Part shown: positions 28,325-37,369 of the stretch, one piece after another
Layout: the number at the start of each line of letters is the position of its first letter
How positions within the stretch are numbered: position 1 is the stretch's first letter
Assembly (NCBI RefSeq): GCF_000753715.1
Contig: NZ_JPER01000001.1
Coordinates: 1,054,001-1,118,000 of the forward strand
Source: Pseudidiomarina salinarum
GTDB taxonomy: Bacteria > Pseudomonadota > Gammaproteobacteria > Enterobacterales > Alteromonadaceae
Length of the DNA stretch: 64,000 nucleotides
Direction of reading: 5' to 3'
The notes under the pieces: generated by a model
Databases searched by the model: none
What the model was told of the DNA's origin: nothing
Seen by the model: only the letters and a program-made list of their open reading frames with translations
Position numbers and translations under genes: made by a program

Positions 28325-29311
28325 TTATTTGGTATGCGCTGCCAGTGCCAGCTGAAACTGTTGCCAGAAGCCTTCGTTAAATTCCGCGCTGACAGGCAGA
28401 TAGTACCAGTCAGGCCGGGCAAAAGACCGGCATTTGGCGGCGTCTTTTTCCGTCATAACCACAATATCGTGGCCCGGTAATTGGTCAAAGTCGGCGGCAC
28501 TAAAAGGATAATGATCCGGAAATTCCCTGGTTGCATCCAGCCGCAGCCCTGACTGTTCAAGTGTAGCGAAAAAACGCGGCGGGTGCCCGATACCAGCCAC
28601 CGCAACAACCCGCCCTACCGGTAACTTTGCCACCGGCTCATCGTCCATAACCCGCCGCCAGCCCAGCGGCTGCAACGTAAATACTGAACCAAACTGATGC
28701 TTGTCTGAAGGACCGTTCTGTACCACCAGATCAGCTTGTTGCAAACGCTTTTCAGGCTCGCGCAGAGGCCCCAGCGGCATTCGCCAGCCGTTGCCCAGCC
28801 CGCGGTTACCATCAACCACCACCAGTTCTATATCGCGTTGCAGCCGATAGTGCTGCAGTCCGTCGTCACAGAGAATAATATTTACTTTTGGAAATTCAGC
28901 CAGTAGCGTTCTGGCAGCATCAACGCGATCCGGCGCCACTACTACCGGCACCTTACAGCGTCTGACCAGTAACAGAGGTTCATCGCCGCAACGCCTGGGA
29001 TCGCTGCTGTCGGTGACAATCTGAGGGAAAGGCCCGCGGCCGCCATAACCGCGCGCCACGATGCCGGGGCGCCAGCCATGTTCGCGCAGCCAGCCAACCA
29101 GCGCTTCAGTGACGGGCGTTTTGCCGCTGCCACCCACGGTAATATTGCCGATAACGATAACCGGCGCCGATACCTTATGGCGCGGCAACCAGCCCCACCG
29201 GTACAGCAACCGCCGGGTACAGGAAACCAGCACAAACAACCAGTGTAGTGGCAGCAACAGCCAAAGCAGCGGATGCACGCCGGGTGAGTACCAGGCACGC
29301 TGCCACCACAT
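28325..29311 (-). CDS. lpxK: Tetraacyldisaccharide 4'-kinase
   Basis: The 328-residue inner-membrane-associated kinase phosphorylates the lipid A precursor at the 4' position. The Walker A loop GGSGKTPVTEAL lies near residues 58-69 after an N-terminal membrane helix; LCDDGLQHYRLQRDIELVVVD (in part) is the conserved second motif, and VVMTEKDAAKC the third. Its ATG overlaps the msbA stop by one base. Confidence 0.97.
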   Translation of the reverse strand: MWWQRAWYSPGVHPLLWLLLPLHWLFVLVSCTRRLLYRWGWLPRHKVSAPVIVIGNITVGGSGKTPVTEALVGWLREHGWRPGIVARGYGGRGPFPQIVTDSSDPRRCGDEPLLLVRRCKVPVVVAPDRVDAARTLLAEFPKVNIILCDDGLQHYRLQRDIELVVVDGNRGLGNGWRMPLGPLREPEKRLQQADLVVQNGPSDKHQFGSVFTLQPLGWRRVMDDEPVAKLPVGRVVAVAGIGHPPRFFATLEQSGLRLDATREFPDHYPFSAADFDQLPGHDIVVMTEKDAAKCRSFARPDWYYLPVSAEFNEGFWQQFQLALAAHTK

Positions 29312-31074
29312 TACTGGTCATCCCCGCTGAACTGCAGGCTGTGCAGCTGGTAATAAGCGCCTTGCTGACTCAATAGCTCTTTATGGCTACCGCGCTCCAG
29401 TACCTTGCCATCTTCCAGCACCAGAATTTCGTCGGCTTTTTCAATGGTCGAAAGGCGGTGCGCGATAACAATCGACGTGCGATCTTTTTGCAGGTTGCCA
29501 AGTGCTGTCTGAATATGACGCTCCGATTCGGTATCCAGCGCTGAAGTTGCTTCATCCAGAATAAGGATGGGGGCATCGCGCAACAGGGCCCGGGCAATGG
29601 CAATACGCTGACGCTGGCCACCAGAAAGCATCACGCCATTTTCGCCAACCATGGTGTTCAGACCGTTTGGCATATTATCGCTAAACTCGGTGACATAAGC
29701 CTGCTCCGCTGCTTCACGGATGCGTTCATCGCTCACTTTGCCGTGCGCACCATAGGCAATATTCTTGGCAATGGTGTCATTAAAAAGGGTCACATGCTGA
29801 GACACCACCGCAAACTGGCGGCGCAGGCATTTCAGTTTGTAATCATAGATATCCACGTCATCAAGATAAATAACCCCCGACTGCGGCGCATAAAAGCGGG
29901 TCAGCAGGTTGGATATCGTTGATTTACCACTGCCCGAACGCCCCACTAATGCCAGGGTTTTACCCGCCGGCACGTCAAAACTCACGTTTTCCAGTGCCGG
30001 CGACTCGATTTCGTCATAGGCGAAGGTGACGTTGTCAAAACGAATGTTGCCGGTGGCGCGCTGAATCACCTTTTTACCGGTATCCCGCTCGGCGCGCTCG
30101 TCCAGCACTTCAAAAATGCTTTTCGCAGCAGCAATGCCGCGCTGAAAGTCACTGTTGACCGTAGTCAGTTGCTTTAACGGCCGCAGCAACATGATCATGG
30201 CAGTAAGCAGGGTCGTAAAGGCACCCGCGGATAAGTCTTTCAGCATCTCCGGGAAGCTTGCCAACACCAGCACCATCGACAGGCTTAACGAGGCGATAAA
30301 CTGAATCACCGAGGTACTGACCGTCTGCGCGTTAACCATTTTCATATTCTGGTTACGGGTAATGTTGTTGATCTCACTGAAGCGTTTTGATTCCGCTTTC
30401 TGCCCCTCGTACATCACCACCACTTTATGGCCGTTAATCATTTGCTCGGCGGTCGTGGTCACACTGCCCATCGCCGTCTGGATGCGGCTGGAGACCTGGC
30501 GGAAACGCTTCGATACCACAGAAACGACTTTAGCGACCAGCGGCCCGACCACCAGAAACACCAGGGATAACTGCCAGCTGTGATAAAACATCAGCGACAG
30601 CAGGCCGACCACAAAGGCACCTTCGCGGATCAGGATCAGTAATGCCCGGCTGGTCGCCTCGGCCACCTGCTGGGTGGTGTAGGTAATTTTGGAAATCAGG
30701 TCGCCGGTAGAATGCCGGTCATGAAATGACACGGGTAAACGCATCATATGATCGAACAGCTGCTGTCGCAGCGTGGTGATCACGCGAAACCCGACCCAGT
30801 TAAGAAAGTAGGTCGAGACAAAGTTAAAGATACCGCGCGCAATAAAGATAACGGGAACAAAAATAGCCCCGTACAGCAGTATCTTCGGGTTGTGTTGGGT
30901 CAGACCGTCGTCTATCAGCGTTTCAATCTGCGAGAAGAAAAAGGTGTCAACTGCCGCGTAGCCCAGCATCCCGAAGATCGACAAAATGAAGGCGGCACGA
31001 TAGGGTTTTATGTATGCCAACAATCGCCGAAAGGTTTTTTGCTTTTTATTTTCGATATCGTTTTCTGCGCTCAT
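29311..31074 (-). CDS. msbA: Lipid A export ATP-binding/permease protein MsbA
   Basis: The 587-residue ABC exporter flips lipid A-core across the inner membrane. Six transmembrane helices fill residues 20-310; the nucleotide-binding domain has Walker A GRSGSGKST, signature LSGGQRQR, Walker B ILILDEATSALD and the switch His in IVIAHRLS. The open frame extends to 31227, overlapping comEC, but Met52 (ATG 31074) gives the family N-terminus and length. No clear Shine-Dalgarno is seen; Met41 at 31107 is the alternative. It is 58 bp downstream of comEC, as in E. coli ycaI-msbA. Confidence 0.95.
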   Translation of the reverse strand: MSAENDIENKKQKTFRRLLAYIKPYRAAFILSIFGMLGYAAVDTFFFSQIETLIDDGLTQHNPKILLYGAIFVPVIFIARGIFNFVSTYFLNWVGFRVITTLRQQLFDHMMRLPVSFHDRHSTGDLISKITYTTQQVAEATSRALLILIREGAFVVGLLSLMFYHSWQLSLVFLVVGPLVAKVVSVVSKRFRQVSSRIQTAMGSVTTTAEQMINGHKVVVMYEGQKAESKRFSEINNITRNQNMKMVNAQTVSTSVIQFIASLSLSMVLVLASFPEMLKDLSAGAFTTLLTAMIMLLRPLKQLTTVNSDFQRGIAAAKSIFEVLDERAERDTGKKVIQRATGNIRFDNVTFAYDEIESPALENVSFDVPAGKTLALVGRSGSGKSTISNLLTRFYAPQSGVIYLDDVDIYDYKLKCLRRQFAVVSQHVTLFNDTIAKNIAYGAHGKVSDERIREAAEQAYVTEFSDNMPNGLNTMVGENGVMLSGGQRQRIAIARALLRDAPILILDEATSALDTESERHIQTALGNLQKDRTSIVIAHRLSTIEKADEILVLEDGKVLERGSHKELLSQQGAYYQLHSLQFSGDDQ

Positions 31075-31132
31075 GCAATACTTTTTGCTGGTAACTAATC
31101 CATTCATTCTAACCGCTTTCGGCTGACTCTGG

Positions 31133-33436
31133 CTAGTTTCCTGTCGCCGCGCTGCCGGCATCGGCATCAAACCAGGCACCCGCAGCCGCCGCCAACGGCT
31201 GCCATACCCGCCAGATTCGGCCATCACTGATCAGGCTCACCTGACCACCGGCAGCAGTATCCAGCAGCGGAACAGACAAACGCGCAAGCCGCTCCTGCAC
31301 CAGTGGATGAACCAGCTTATAGGGGTTGTTACGGCCACGGCTGGCAATAGCGACGGATGGCGCAACTTCGCGCAAAAAGTAATCCTCTGACGAGCTGTTG
31401 CTACCATGATGGGCCAGAATCAGAACCTGAGCACTGACCGGCGCCAGCCGAGCCAGCAAATCATGCTCAGCGCGCCGTTCAATATCGCCCGGGATCAGTA
31501 TCTTCAAATCGCCATGCCGCAGCAGTATCACACAGGAGTTGTTATTGCCGCGATTGTGGCCTTCCAGGCGCGGATGCAACACCTGCCACGTCACGCCGCG
31601 CCAGTTGCCGCTTTGCCCGGCGCTACAGATGAACCCCTGACCCGCGCCAAACCAGCGGATTGCCGGATAATGCTTTTTGATGGTATCAGCGCCACCGCGG
31701 TGGTCCATGTCAGCATGGCTGACAAACGCCAGTTCAGGCTGCAACCGCCGTTGCCGCAGAAAGGGTAATATCACCCGCTCCGCCATATCACCGCCCTGCT
31801 GCCAGCTGGCCCCGGTGTCAATCAACAGCGCCTGCCCTTGTCGTTCCACTACCAGTGCGCTGCCCTGTTCCACATCCAGCACATGCACATACATATTCGT
31901 ATCGTAAAGCCTCAGCTGATGCAGCACAGTTGCCGCCACCAGCACCGCCGTCAGCGCCGGCAGCCGGTAGCGCCAGTGCCACGGCCAGACCAGTGCCAGT
32001 AACCCGGCCATGATCAGTCCAATGGGCGGCGTAACCTGAGTCCCCAGCCATTGCCAGGGTTGTTCAGCCAGCCAGTTTAGCAGCGGCCAGCTGTAATCAA
32101 GTGGTTGCCCGGCCAGCCACCAGATCCAGTAAGCAAGGCTGTCACCGCCTGCCAGCATAGCCGCCAGCCCAACCAGCGCCAGCGGCAGAACCCAAAGGCT
32201 AAATACCGGTACCAGCAGCAGGTTCGTTACGGGCGCCAGCAGCGGCAGTCCGCCGAACCACAATAGCGTCAGCGGCCACAAGGCAAGCGTAAGCATCAGC
32301 TCCAGCCGCCATAGCATGCGCAGTGCTTTAAACCGCCCGTCAAGCGCCTGCCAGCGCCAGTTCATCAGCAAAATCGCCGCCACCGCGGTTACCGAAAGCC
32401 AGAAGCCAGGCTGCAGCGGCGCCATGGGTTCAATCAGCACCACCACCCCGACTGCCCGCAACAGCACCCGTCCCGGCGGCGTATAACAGGCAAACTTCTT
32501 ATGCAGGAACAACACCGCGAACATGCTCAGCGCCCGTACCGTGGCGGTACCAAAACCAGCCAGCCAGGCATAACCACAGGCCAGTAGCAGCGCGCCCCAC
32601 CAACACCAGATTAAACCGTTAAACCGGTCCCGGCGGCTACGCCGTCGCCCCAGCATGCGGCTGGAATAACTGAGCAGGATAATAGCGGCGCCAGCCACCA
32701 GGCTTAAATGAAGCCCGGAAATCGCGATAAGATGAGCAAGCCCGGTGCGCTGAAAAACAAACCAGTGCGCATCGGTGAGTAATTGCCGCTCGCCCATTAG
32801 CAGCGCCGTCAGTACCCCCCCCTGCCCGAGTGAATGAAGTTGCTGCTGCATGCGGTTGAACAACTGTTGCCGCAAGGTTGGCTCGCCGTAAAAGTAACGG
32901 CCGTCCTGCACGCTCCCTAAAGCGCGAATGCCACTGGCAAGTAAATAGCGATGGTAAAGAAAGCCGCCCTCGTTTCTGGGCCCCTGGGGCTGGCGCAGAC
33001 GGACAGTCAGCAACCAGGTTTCACCAGCCTGGGGTAGCTTTGGTTGTGTTTCAACGGGTGGATCGTACCAGTTCAGACGGATCCCGGGTGCTGCCGGAAT
33101 GGCTTCACCTGCCAGGCTGAGCAACTTTCCTTCAATCCGCCAGAAGCCTTCTGCTAACTGCGGCAAGCGGCTGATGACTACCTCAATTGGAATCGGTGTA
33201 GCTGCCTGATCAGGGTCAAGTTGCCAGCTCTGGGCGAAATAAGCATTGCCAGATCCCCACCCAATCCCGCACAATAAGGCCACAGTAGTCCCCATCAGCG
33301 GCAGTTTGCAAATGGCCAGATAACCGCAGAGTGCAAGCAGTACTGCACCTGCCAGCCATTGCCACATCAGCAAATGACTGCTAAAACAAAATGACAGCGC
33401 GAAGCCAGCTAAAAACGCGCACAACCACCGATCCAT
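31133..33436 (-). CDS. comEC: DNA internalisation competence protein ComEC/Rec2
   Basis: The 767-residue protein has an N-terminal hydrophobic segment and OB-like DUF4131 domain (about residues 1-190), a Competence domain with many helices containing LIAISGLHLSLVAGAA (about 230-490), and a C-terminal metallo-beta-lactamase-like domain with SHADMDHRGG and LILAHHGSNSS. ComEC forms the channel for transforming DNA in the inner membrane. Presence does not prove competence; it is conserved next to msbA in many gammaproteobacteria. Confidence 0.95.
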   Translation of the reverse strand: MDRWLCAFLAGFALSFCFSSHLLMWQWLAGAVLLALCGYLAICKLPLMGTTVALLCGIGWGSGNAYFAQSWQLDPDQAATPIPIEVVISRLPQLAEGFWRIEGKLLSLAGEAIPAAPGIRLNWYDPPVETQPKLPQAGETWLLTVRLRQPQGPRNEGGFLYHRYLLASGIRALGSVQDGRYFYGEPTLRQQLFNRMQQQLHSLGQGGVLTALLMGERQLLTDAHWFVFQRTGLAHLIAISGLHLSLVAGAAIILLSYSSRMLGRRRSRRDRFNGLIWCWWGALLLACGYAWLAGFGTATVRALSMFAVLFLHKKFACYTPPGRVLLRAVGVVVLIEPMAPLQPGFWLSVTAVAAILLMNWRWQALDGRFKALRMLWRLELMLTLALWPLTLLWFGGLPLLAPVTNLLLVPVFSLWVLPLALVGLAAMLAGGDSLAYWIWWLAGQPLDYSWPLLNWLAEQPWQWLGTQVTPPIGLIMAGLLALVWPWHWRYRLPALTAVLVAATVLHQLRLYDTNMYVHVLDVEQGSALVVERQGQALLIDTGASWQQGGDMAERVILPFLRQRRLQPELAFVSHADMDHRGGADTIKKHYPAIRWFGAGQGFICSAGQSGNWRGVTWQVLHPRLEGHNRGNNNSCVILLRHGDLKILIPGDIERRAEHDLLARLAPVSAQVLILAHHGSNSSSEDYFLREVAPSVAIASRGRNNPYKLVHPLVQERLARLSVPLLDTAAGGQVSLISDGRIWRVWQPLAAAAGAWFDADAGSAATGN

Positions 33437-33475
33437 GGATGTTGTACCTGAACGTTGAGGATGAGTTTAAAACTT

Positions 33476-34051
33476 ATGCCGAAAAAGTTTTTTCAGCGAA
33501 TTATGCCGCGCCACGAGACAGTCAAGAACAGCCGCAGCCTGAAAATATTTGGCAGATTACTGCATGACGCTAATCTGTGGCATATGAACCGCCGCTCCGC
33601 TTCGGGTGCATTTGCTATCGGGCTCTTCTGTGCTTTTATTCCAGTGCCCTTTCAGATGGTTCTGGCGGCCGCCGCCGCTATTCCTTTTCGCGTTAACCTG
33701 CCGCTTTCCGTTGCCTTAGTCTGGGTTTCTAACCCGATAACGATGCCGGTACTTTTCTATTTCTGTTATCTGCTCGGTGCCATGATTCTGGACCAGCCAG
33801 AGCGGCAATTTATGTTTGAACTGTCGTGGGAATGGCTGGGTAACAGCATCACCACCATTGGCCCGGCTTTTCTGCTTGGCTGCCTGATTATGGCGGTGGT
33901 CAGCAGTATCGTAGGTTACTTTGCCATCCGCTTATTGTGGCGACAATCCGTCGTCAGTGCCTGGCGCTCACGCCGGGCCCGCATGAAACGCCGGAATGTC
34001 GCAAAAAGTGCCGCAAAGAGCGCCGCTAAGAAGAAAGATCAGCTACGCTGA
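33476..34051 (+). CDS. DUF2062 domain membrane protein
   Basis: The 191-residue protein has a basic N-terminus (MPKKFFQRIMPRHE), then DANLWHMNRRSASGAFAIGLFCAF and VSNPITMPVLFYFCY, the core of DUF2062, with three or four helices, and a very basic C-terminal tail (Arg/Lys/Ala). Function is not established. The open frame begins at TTG 33455; the start at 33476 follows the family N-terminus, though ATG 33461 is possible. The 3' end overlaps convergent lolE by 13 bp. Confidence 0.85.
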   Translation: MPKKFFQRIMPRHETVKNSRSLKIFGRLLHDANLWHMNRRSASGAFAIGLFCAFIPVPFQMVLAAAAAIPFRVNLPLSVALVWVSNPITMPVLFYFCYLLGAMILDQPERQFMFELSWEWLGNSITTIGPAFLLGCLIMAVVSSIVGYFAIRLLWRQSVVSAWRSRRARMKRRNVAKSAAKSAAKKKDQLR

Positions 34052-35271
34052 ATCGCCTGAATCACCTGCGTCCGTGAGGCATACCAGGCCGGATACAAGG
34101 TCGCCAGCGCACTCATGACGACCGCAATCAGCGACACCAGCACCACATCCTGCCACTGCAGGCTGACCGGAATCTCACTCACAAAGTACACATCGCTGGC
34201 TAATATCGTCCGGCCAGTCAGGTATTCGATAAACTTCATCAGATCCGGTAAAGCCAGGCTCAGGCCGATACCGCCTATTGCGCCGATAATGATACCAAGC
34301 AAACCGTTCTGCAGGCCCTGCCAGATAAATATCCGCAATACTGCGCTCTGGCGCAGCCCCATGGTGCGTAAAATACCTATATGCCGCTGTTTTTCCTGCA
34401 CTGTCATGATCAGGGTCGACACGATGTTAAATGACGCGACCGCTAATACCAGCACCAGCACCAGATACATAACCAGCCGCACCAGTTGAATATCCCGGTA
34501 TAAATGCCCCTGCGAGCGCATCCAGTGATCGAGGTACAGATAGTCGTTCAACTCATGCCCCACCTCGTTTGCCACCTGCTGGGCGGCAAAAATATCCCGT
34601 ACTTCAAGTTCAACACTGGTAACGCCCGAAGCAACGCCAATCAGATCGCGGGCCGTATCCAGGTTCACATAGGCATACTGGTGATCAACCTGGCCGCCGA
34701 AGCTGAAAGTTCCCAGCAACTCCAGCCGGATCCGCCGTGGCTCGCGAAAGCTACCCTGCTCGGCCACCAGCAGGGTGACAGAATCGCCCTTACTAAGCTT
34801 GAGATCAGCGGCTAACTGCTTACCCAGCACCACGCCGCGCGGCGTTTGCTGCAACGTGGACCAGACCTCATCATCCATATAGTCAGTAATGGCCCGCTGT
34901 TGATCAGTGGCAATGCCTTCTACCTGCACACCGGTGAAGCGCGTACCTTGCTGCACCATAGCCTGAGTACGGATGACAGGACGGGCGGCAATAACTTGCG
35001 GGTGAGCCAGGCTTTTGCGGATGACATCTTCAGGATCGCGAAGCGTTCCTTTTACCGCAGTGAACTCAACCTGGGGGACCAGGCTCAGAAAGCGCTGCTC
35101 CAGCATGGTTTCAAAACCGTTCATGACGCTAAGGCCGGCAATCAGCACCATACTGCCCAGCGCGATTCCCAACGTGGAAGACGCGGAAATAAAACTCAGA
35201 AAGCCACTGCGTTCCTGTTTGCGGCGAAAGCGCCGTGCCAGCGACCAGCTAAGCGGCCAGCGACCAATCAT
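34039..35271 (-). CDS. lolE: Lipoprotein release ABC transporter, permease LolE
   Basis: The 410-residue inner-membrane protein has one N-terminal helix, a large periplasmic domain (about residues 50-265) and three C-terminal helices, the MacB/LolCE fold. SSTLGIALGSMVLIAGLSVMNGFE (helix 1 region, in part), YLYLDHWMRSQGHLYRDIQ and the late DVYFVSEIP are LolE-like. With LolC and LolD it extracts mature lipoproteins and hands them to LolA. It overlaps lolD by four bases. Confidence 0.93.
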   Translation of the reverse strand: MIGRWPLSWSLARRFRRKQERSGFLSFISASSTLGIALGSMVLIAGLSVMNGFETMLEQRFLSLVPQVEFTAVKGTLRDPEDVIRKSLAHPQVIAARPVIRTQAMVQQGTRFTGVQVEGIATDQQRAITDYMDDEVWSTLQQTPRGVVLGKQLAADLKLSKGDSVTLLVAEQGSFREPRRIRLELLGTFSFGGQVDHQYAYVNLDTARDLIGVASGVTSVELEVRDIFAAQQVANEVGHELNDYLYLDHWMRSQGHLYRDIQLVRLVMYLVLVLVLAVASFNIVSTLIMTVQEKQRHIGILRTMGLRQSAVLRIFIWQGLQNGLLGIIIGAIGGIGLSLALPDLMKFIEYLTGRTILASDVYFVSEIPVSLQWQDVVLVSLIAVVMSALATLYPAWYASRTQVIQAIQRS

Positions 35272-35966
35272 AGCGGCGCCTCAGCTGTTGCCGGCAGCAG
35301 TTGCCCGTGATGCAATTCAAGGGTGCGCGGCAGCTGTGCCGCCAGGGTGCGATCGTGGGTGACAATGACAAAAGCTGTGGCGAACTCGCGATTGAGTTCC
35401 TGCATCAGGCTGAATACTTGTTTGGCGGTGACATCATCGAGGTTACCCGTCGGCTCATCCGCCATCACCACGCTGGGGCTGTTGGCCAGCGCCCGGGCGA
35501 TAGCGACCCGCTGCCGCTCACCACCGGACAGCTCTGACGGCCGATGGGTGCCACGATCCTGCAGCCCCACCCGCTCCAGTAATCCCTGCGCTTTGATACG
35601 GGCATCCTTTGCCGACATACCGGCGATCAGCAGCGGCATAGCCACATTCTCCAGCGCGGTGAATTCCGGTAACAAATGGTGAAACTGATAGATAAAGCCC
35701 AGCTCCCGGTTGCGCCAGTCCGCCAGGTGATTCGCTGACCAGCGCTGAATGGGTTTGCCTTCAAATAACACTTGCCCCGAAGTCGGCTGATCCAGGCCGC
35801 CCAGACAATGCAACAAGGTGCTTTTACCGGATCCGGAACTGCCAACCACCGCCAGCATCTCACCCTTCCTGATGGTAAAGCTGATGCCATCCAGCACCCG
35901 CAGCTGGTGAGCGCCGTCCTGATAGACACGGCTAAGTTGCTGACATTCAAGTATTGCTTCAGTCAT
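35268..35966 (-). CDS. lolD: Lipoprotein release ABC transporter, ATPase LolD
   Basis: The 232-residue ATPase has Walker A GSSGSGKSTLLHCLGGLD, Q-loop FIYQFHHLLPEFTALENV, signature LSGGERQRVAIARAL, Walker B VVMADEPTGNLD and the switch in VTHD. FHHLLPEFTALENVAMP is the stretch that distinguishes LolD from related ATPases such as MacB. It lies 6 bp after lolC and overlaps lolE. Confidence 0.97.
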   Translation of the reverse strand: MTEAILECQQLSRVYQDGAHQLRVLDGISFTIRKGEMLAVVGSSGSGKSTLLHCLGGLDQPTSGQVLFEGKPIQRWSANHLADWRNRELGFIYQFHHLLPEFTALENVAMPLLIAGMSAKDARIKAQGLLERVGLQDRGTHRPSELSGGERQRVAIARALANSPSVVMADEPTGNLDDVTAKQVFSLMQELNREFATAFVIVTHDRTLAAQLPRTLELHHGQLLPATAEAPL

Positions 35967-35972
35967 AATTCC

Positions 35973-37214
35973 TCACTCATAACGCAGGGCTTCAGCTGGC
36001 AGCACACGGCTGGCCCGCCACGCCGGATACAGAGTCGCCAGCAGTGTCAGAATCACTGCCACCAGCACAATCAGGGTAATTTGTTCAGCTTCCATCAGTA
36101 CCGGCAGACCACCGGTTCCGGCCATACCGGTATTAATTCCTAACACATCCAGTATATTGTTCAGGTACAGGCAGGTTGCTAAGCCCACCAGTAAACCACC
36201 AATACTGCCGATCACGCCGTTGCTCAGGCCCTGCACCATAAACATCAGATACAGACTGCGGCGACGCAAGCCCATGGTCTGCAGAATCGCGATATCCGCG
36301 CGCTTATCCTGAATCAGCATCATCAGTGACGAAACGATATTAAAGGCCGCCACCGCGATAATAAGCCCCAGCATCAGGCTGACCATGCGTTTTTCCATGC
36401 TCACGGCATCAAAGAGCTCGCCGTAGCGCTCGCGCCAGCTTTCCAGCTGATAATCGTCACTTAACACGGCCTGCAATTGTTGCTGCGCCGGTAATGCCTG
36501 GAACGGATCCTCAAAGTAGTAGCGTAACCCGGATACCTCGCCATCGGCCATCCTCAATAAACGTGCGGCATCGACGCCATGCATGATGAGTAATTGGCTA
36601 TCGGCTTCGGATTGCATGGCGATAATACCGGCGACGGTAAAGCGGCGCTGGGCCGGCATCAGCCCCAGTGGCGTGTACATGCCGCCCGCTGCCGCGATTA
36701 CCCGCAGCGAGTCACCGGGCCACACATCCAGTTCCTGCGCTAACGCCTGACCGATAAGAATCCGGTAACTACCGGGCACCAGTGCCTCAAGTTCACCAAC
36801 CTGTAAATGCTCGCGCAGCGGTCGCATCTGCACTTCACTGCCCGGCGCATCAGGAAAAACACCCTGAATAAGCACCGGCCGCAACCGGCCTGCGCCCTGA
36901 ATAACCCCGGCGCTACTTACTTGCGGCAGCACCGCGCGCTGCCCTTCCACTACCGGTAGCCGCGCGGCCAGTTGCTGCCAGTCGCGCAGGCCTTTTTGAT
37001 CCACCGGGGTTACGGTCAGCTGGGGTACTACGCCTAAAATGCGTTGTTTAAGTTCCTGCTCAAAGCCATTCATTACCGAGCCGACTACGATAAGCGCAGC
37101 GACGCCCACCAGAATACCCGCCAGCGCGAAGCGATTAATAAACCGCGTAAAGCGGCTGCCATGGCGAGCACGGCTATAACGTGAGCCAAGAAATAAAGCG
37201 GTCGGCTGAAACAT
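35973..37214 (-). CDS. lolC: Lipoprotein release ABC transporter, permease LolC
   Basis: The 413-residue permease has the same fold as LolE. The N-terminus MFQPTALFLGSRYSRAR and the C-terminal TLYPAWRASRVLPAEALRYE match LolC of E. coli. The open frame runs back to 37337, but the ATG at 37214 gives the family start, with GGGA six bases upstream. It is the first gene of lolCDE, transcribed away from mfd, with three 11-bp direct repeats just upstream. Confidence 0.93.
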   Translation of the reverse strand: MFQPTALFLGSRYSRARHGSRFTRFINRFALAGILVGVAALIVVGSVMNGFEQELKQRILGVVPQLTVTPVDQKGLRDWQQLAARLPVVEGQRAVLPQVSSAGVIQGAGRLRPVLIQGVFPDAPGSEVQMRPLREHLQVGELEALVPGSYRILIGQALAQELDVWPGDSLRVIAAAGGMYTPLGLMPAQRRFTVAGIIAMQSEADSQLLIMHGVDAARLLRMADGEVSGLRYYFEDPFQALPAQQQLQAVLSDDYQLESWRERYGELFDAVSMEKRMVSLMLGLIIAVAAFNIVSSLMMLIQDKRADIAILQTMGLRRRSLYLMFMVQGLSNGVIGSIGGLLVGLATCLYLNNILDVLGINTGMAGTGGLPVLMEAEQITLIVLVAVILTLLATLYPAWRASRVLPAEALRYE

Positions 37215-37220
37215 AGTTTT

Positions 37221-37253
37221 CCCAGAATTCTCCCAGAGTTCTCCCAGATTCAA
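37221..37253. repeat. Three 11-bp direct repeats upstream of lolC
   Basis: Three consecutive units CCCAGAATTCT, CCCAGAGTTCT and CCCAGATTCAA (the third diverged) lie seven bases upstream of the lolC start, in its leader. They could be a regulator or RNA-binding site, or simple slippage. Confidence 0.7.
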
Positions 37254-37294
37254 GCGCCAGGTAGGTGCGCTGCAAGCATAAAGAAATCTGCGCG

Positions 37295-37323
37295 CTGATC
37301 CAAGCAGCAAGTTCAGGTATACT
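37295..37323 (+). promoter_or_regulatory. Putative mfd promoter
   Basis: CTGATC (3/6 to the -35), 17-bp spacer, TATACT (5/6 to the -10) ending 46 bp before the mfd ATG. The -10 is good and the -35 weak. Confidence 0.4.
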
Positions 37324-37369
37324 TTATTGCAATCCATTTGCAGTCACGTAGCAGAGACTTACCCCATTC

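Noticed and set aside
31075-31227. N-terminal extension of msbA overlapping comEC
   Set aside because: Low-complexity, not family-like; MsbA normally starts at the residue corresponding to ATG 31074.
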